From: Bacteroidota bacterium
Lineage (GTDB): Bacteria > Bacteroidota > Bacteroidia > Chitinophagales > LD1
DNA: 64,000 nucleotides
Assembly: GCA_947479455.1 (NCBI GenBank)
Contig: CANJZE010000006.1
Location: forward strand, 66,871 to 130,870
Direction of reading: 5' to 3'
Part shown: piece after piece, positions 60,919-64,000 of the stretch
Numbering within the stretch: position 1 is the first letter of the stretch
Layout of the letters: each line of letters begins with the position of its first letter
Position numbers and translations under genes: made by a program
The notes under the pieces: model-generated
The model's database searches: none
Told to the model about the DNA's origin: nothing
Seen by the model: only the letters and a program-made list of their open reading frames with translations

Positions 60919-63189
60919 GTTCTCTGTATAGTTTTTGAATAGCGGATTCGAATGAATGCTTACGCTTGCTCGCTTACCGGTTTCAAAAACAAGATTGCTA
61001 TCAGCAACTAAACGCAACATCGCGTTCGCCATTCCATCCACATCATATTCATCAACTAAGAACCCCGTTTCGTTTTCTGTTATTACTTCTTTAATCCCTC
61101 CATGGCGTGTGGAAACAACGGGCAAGCCTGCTGCCATGGCTTCGAGCACAGCAATTGGTGTTCCTTCTTTATCTTTATTAACTGGCGTGGTAACCGAGTG
61201 TTGAACAAAGACCTTTGCCTTCTTCATTTCTACATATACTTCTTCTGGTGAAAGAATTTCTTTGAATTCTACGTTGTTTTCAAGCTGAAGCGAGCGCACA
61301 AGAATTTTACAAGCTTCGAACAATTCACCACCACCATCTTTGCCTATCATTATCAATTTGGCATCCGGAATTGTCTGTAATACTTTTGTAAAAGCAAGAA
61401 TGGTGAGATGGGGACTCTTGGTTTCTGAAAACCTTCCTACGCTTAAAAACACAGGAGCGTTTTTACTTACATCGCAGTATTGAAACAATTCAAGATCAAC
61501 GAATGCGGGTTGATAAATAATTTTGTATTCATCGGCTCCCATCGAAATCAATTCATCTTTCATCTGTCTTGAAACAGCAATTAGCGCAGCCGCGTTTTTG
61601 AAAAGACTTTTATATGATTCCTTGAATTCGTTTTTAATTTTTTGATGATACACATCGTAGCCGTGGAAATTAACCACTAATGGAATTCCTGTATCTTTTG
61701 CAATTTCCATTAGCTGCACACCTACAGGTCCATACTCAGCAAGAATCAATTCAATTTTGTTTTTAATAAGGTAGCGAACAATTGCCTTCTTCAGAAAGAA
61801 GTTTTTCGGTTTCTTCAAAACCGTTTCAAGAAAGTTCACCCAGTTTAAAATGCGTTCATCATTACTAAGCAAAGGTTCACCACCATCAAAATATTTAGGC
61901 AACTCTCCTCCATATAAATAATGTGCTTCAAAAGGCAATTGCCCGAGCATTTTGTAAATGAAGGTTTCAGTGTATTTGCGCTCGTGAATATTAACTACAG
62001 CAATTCTTCCTGTATCACTTTTCTGTTTTAGTGCAGCTACAGATTTTTCATAGTTAATATGTCGCTCGTAATCTTTACCACGCGCTTGTGCTTCATTGTA
62101 ACGCAAAACAATTTTGCGGAAAAAGTAAATAGAAAAGTTGAGCAGGAGAGAAGCCGGTTTGAAAATTAAGACATGAAAAAAAAGAGAGGCAAATTTGCTC
62201 AGCCAATAACAAGTGAACTTTGAAAACTCCCATGTTCGTTCGAGCAAACGATGAAACAAAAACAGGTGGGCAAACAAAAGCAGCACATACGTTCTGTCAG
62301 CCAGGCATAGCATAATAATGCTGAGCAACGGAAAAACCTGCTGATAAAAATCGTCTAACGAAATGCGTTTAAAGTTGTAGGTAAAACGAAACGTTGCAGT
62401 GAGTATGGGTTCAAGAAAGAAAACAAATAGGGCAAGAGGCATGAACAGAAAGGCATACGAATGAAAATTTGCACCTGCATAAAGCAGAAGCAAAAGCAAA
62501 GCGGAGAATTCAACAGGTAGTAAATACTTTGATGCAAGACGATAGACAAAATTATTTCCTCGTTCAGTTGCCAGCGTTGTATGAATCGACAGTAAATCAT
62601 TCTCGCGGTCAAGTGCAATATGATTGAGATAGTAACGAATGCCGCTGCAAATTTTCCAGATAACTAGCAGCGAAATAAAAACTAAATCAACATTTCGTCC
62701 ATTGATGAGAAAAAGAATTCCTGCAAACAAGCCTGCGGGAATTACGTGTGAGTAAAGCGCATCGGCAATGGGAGCCATGAGCGGTTTCGTTTTTAACCGA
62801 AAAGGAGAGAAGGAGTATGTGATGAACAAAATCAACTCTGCCGCAATAAGCGAAAGCGAATAGATATAATGCTGAAAGAAAACCCAGGGAGCGAGAGATA
62901 GGATGGTGAAGAGCGCAACAACTAGAAATTTTTTGAAAGGATGAAGGAGAGCAACTATGTTTTGCTTGCTTGCTTTTCTATCGGTTTCTATATCGGCCCA
63001 ATCGTTTAAAAAATAACCCAGCGAGGCAAAACCCGTAATGCTTAAAAATAAGCGCACCACAATGCGCAACGAATCGTGCGCATAAAAACCAAGAATAAAC
63101 AACATGAAATATGCTACACCCAATAAAGGAGCTGCGGTGTATTTCCACCAGTTTTTGTAACGCGTAATTTGTGAAAGCGACTGGAACAT
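60880..63189 (-). CDS. Fusion of a UbiA-type prenyltransferase and a GT4 glycosyltransferase
   Basis: A 769-residue protein. Residues 1-300 form a polytopic UbiA-type domain, with the first Asp motif NDWADIETD (Asn62, Asp63, Asp66, Asp70) and second motif LDRENDLL (Asp194, Asp198). A membrane-linker region follows to about residue 390. Residues 395-769 are a GT4 glycosyltransferase: VGRFSETKSPH, then EGTPIAVLEAMAAGLPVVSTRHGG with the EX7E motif. This pairs a polyprenyl transferase with a glycosyltransferase in one chain, which suggests synthesis of a prenylated or lipid-linked glycoconjugate. Substrate unknown. It overlaps the convergent neighbour by 39 bp. Confidence 0.85.
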   Translation of the reverse strand: MFQSLSQITRYKNWWKYTAAPLLGVAYFMLFILGFYAHDSLRIVVRLFLSITGFASLGYFLNDWADIETDRKASKQNIVALLHPFKKFLVVALFTILSLAPWVFFQHYIYSLSLIAAELILFITYSFSPFRLKTKPLMAPIADALYSHVIPAGLFAGILFLINGRNVDLVFISLLVIWKICSGIRYYLNHIALDRENDLLSIHTTLATERGNNFVYRLASKYLLPVEFSALLLLLLYAGANFHSYAFLFMPLALFVFFLEPILTATFRFTYNFKRISLDDFYQQVFPLLSIIMLCLADRTYVLLLFAHLFLFHRLLERTWEFSKFTCYWLSKFASLFFHVLIFKPASLLLNFSIYFFRKIVLRYNEAQARGKDYERHINYEKSVAALKQKSDTGRIAVVNIHERKYTETFIYKMLGQLPFEAHYLYGGELPKYFDGGEPLLSNDERILNWVNFLETVLKKPKNFFLKKAIVRYLIKNKIELILAEYGPVGVQLMEIAKDTGIPLVVNFHGYDVYHQKIKNEFKESYKSLFKNAAALIAVSRQMKDELISMGADEYKIIYQPAFVDLELFQYCDVSKNAPVFLSVGRFSETKSPHLTILAFTKVLQTIPDAKLIMIGKDGGGELFEACKILVRSLQLENNVEFKEILSPEEVYVEMKKAKVFVQHSVTTPVNKDKEGTPIAVLEAMAAGLPVVSTRHGGIKEVITENETGFLVDEYDVDGMANAMLRLVADSNLVFETGKRASVSIHSNPLFKNYTENLAALLKQHFVRK

Positions 63190-63228
63190 TTAGAATTTCA
63201 AACCTAAGTGAATTTGTAATACTGCAAA

Positions 63229-63258
63229 ACAAAAACCCTTCCGAAGAAGGGTTTTTTA
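63229..63258 (-). terminator. Terminator of the chalcone-isomerase-like gene
   Basis: AAACCCTTC and GAAGGGTTT pair around CGAA, with A- and T-runs on both sides. It separates this gene from the UbiA-GT4 gene. Confidence 0.88.
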
Positions 63259-63278
63259 AAAGAGTTGTCACAAATAAT

Positions 63279-63845
63279 TTAACTGCCTAACAAAGCTGTT
63301 TTCAAATCAGCGTCAACCGGGTCTTCACCCAACCAAATACCGAATAATGCTTTCTTGAAATCAAGACCTTGAATAGTATTTTTCAACTTACCGTTCTTGT
63401 ACGCTTTTACGCCTTCGCCCGGTACGTATGAAAGTTCGAACATATCGCCTTCCTTAATCTCTTCGCTTTTAAAAGTTGAAACCAACACATTGATTTTTTC
63501 CTGAAGTGGTGCGGTATTTCCTTTCATAGATTTTGTAAAACCTTCTTCTACAGCTTCGCTTAGATTGCCGCTGTTAATTACACCTGAGGTAATCGTCAAG
63601 CGAAATGAGGTTGGCTTATCGGCACTTACTATATCGGCTCCGTTTTTATTTTTTGCCGATAAATACAAACCACCTGTATAAAGCTTAAAGAATAATTTTT
63701 TACGAATACCTCCACCGTTCAAAACTAAATCGGTGGTACCTTGCTTAATTGTTGCAGGTAGTGTAATGCCGTTAATGGTGAGTTGTGCATCAGCCATAAA
63801 ACAGACATACATTGCTACTAAAAGTGTGATTAATTTCAATTTCAT
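63279..63845 (-). CDS. Chalcone-isomerase-like periplasmic protein
   Basis: A 188-residue protein with a signal peptide (residues 1-20, ending MADAQ). The mature part matches the chalcone isomerase-like family of bacteria: INGITLPATIKQGTTDLVLNGGGIRKKLFFKLYTGGLYL, then KGNTAPLQEKINVLVSTFKSEEIKEGDMFELSYVPGEGV and KALFGIWLGEDPVD. These proteins probably bind lipid-like ligands; they lack flavonoid chemistry. It lies about 36 bp downstream of a gene that runs off the window and may be co-transcribed. It is followed by a strong terminator. Confidence 0.88.
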   Translation of the reverse strand: MKLKLITLLVAMYVCFMADAQLTINGITLPATIKQGTTDLVLNGGGIRKKLFFKLYTGGLYLSAKNKNGADIVSADKPTSFRLTITSGVINSGNLSEAVEEGFTKSMKGNTAPLQEKINVLVSTFKSEEIKEGDMFELSYVPGEGVKAYKNGKLKNTIQGLDFKKALFGIWLGEDPVDADLKTALLGS

Positions 63846-63881
63846 AAAAGGGTTTTTTGTTTTTGAAAAATTTGTAACTGA

Positions 63882-64000
63882 TTATTCTTTCTTTTTGCCT
63901 TTTGCTTTATCAGCTTCTAAGGCTTCTTGTAAACTGGCAGGTTCTTTCTTGCCGGCATACTTAGGATTTTTACTCCATTCGTAAACACGCTGTCCGTCTA
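63882..64000 (-). CDS. Partial gene, C-terminal 39 residues only
   Basis: The visible reading frame ends at a TAA at 63882-63884 and runs off the end of the window without a start. The residues include VYEWSKNPKYAGKKEPASL and a Lys-rich tail KAKGKKKE. Only the tail is seen, so no family can be assigned. Probably the gene before the chalcone-isomerase-like gene on the same strand. Confidence 0.65.
   Translation of the reverse strand, partial: DGQRVYEWSKNPKYAGKKEPASLQEALEADKAKGKKKE

Overview
The window is a 64 kb stretch of a low-GC Bacteroidota chromosome. The evidence is type IX secretion (T9SS) C-terminal sorting domains on several large secreted proteins, a gliding-motility-associated C-terminal domain on a giant SprB-repeat protein, two large TonB-dependent receptors, many small lipoproteins, and -7 promoter elements of the Bacteroidota form TAnnTTTG. 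There is no phage, insertion sequence, CRISPR array or rRNA operon. Most of the content looks like an ordinary core chromosome, with surface and secreted proteins set among housekeeping genes.

Layout. 0-8.5 kb: a T9SS protein, a small secreted protein, a FtsX-type permease, a DUF1343/NamZ-like lipoprotein overlapping fmt, a small membrane protein, and a UbiA-like/SGNH pair. 8.5-18.4 kb: bioB, TPR proteins, a dedA-aroE pair, a GH16 lipoprotein, a phosphoribosyltransferase and an ABC exporter. 18.4-31.9 kb: a SprB-repeat T9SS protein, a cytochrome c/copper monooxygenase fusion, thrB-thrC, a cystathionine beta-synthase-like enzyme with a metal/cobalamin receptor, and small stress or accessory proteins (YdeI, CAP, DUF899, 2OG-Fe oxygenase, SET). 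31.9-44.8 kb: two divergent TonB-dependent receptors, xerD, aroQ, lpdA, rplS, a glutaryl-CoA dehydrogenase-like enzyme and folB. 44.9-53.2 kb: one adhesin-like gene of about 2750 residues with about 34 SprB repeats. 53.4-64 kb: a tRNA-Ser with a damaged second copy, purL followed by a TMTC-like mannosyltransferase/TPR protein, a LuxE-like ligase with two membrane proteins, a UbiA-glycosyltransferase fusion, a chalcone-isomerase-like protein and the end of one more gene.

How the genes work together. Convincing co-transcribed pairs, judged by overlap or very short gaps, are namZ-fmt, UbiA-like/SGNH, dedA-aroE, thrB-thrC, CBS/receptor, purL/TMTC-like and the LuxE-like/membrane-protein trio. Convergent pairs are usually separated by clear bidirectional hairpin terminators. 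The T9SS cargo (633, 743, 555 and about 2749 residues) implies a secretion and gliding machinery encoded elsewhere.

The most unusual signal is at DNA level. Tracts with an exact 7-bp period but different unit sequences occupy many gene boundaries. One fills essentially the whole divergent promoter region at 3.96-4.03 kb, and two lie in frame inside protein genes. Palindromic elements are likewise embedded in frame in aroE and fmt, and there is a REP-like element after fmt. Other items worth a second look are the cytochrome c/copper monooxygenase fusion with a CX4CH motif, the UbiA-GT4 fusion, and the partial duplication of tRNA-Ser with its terminator.
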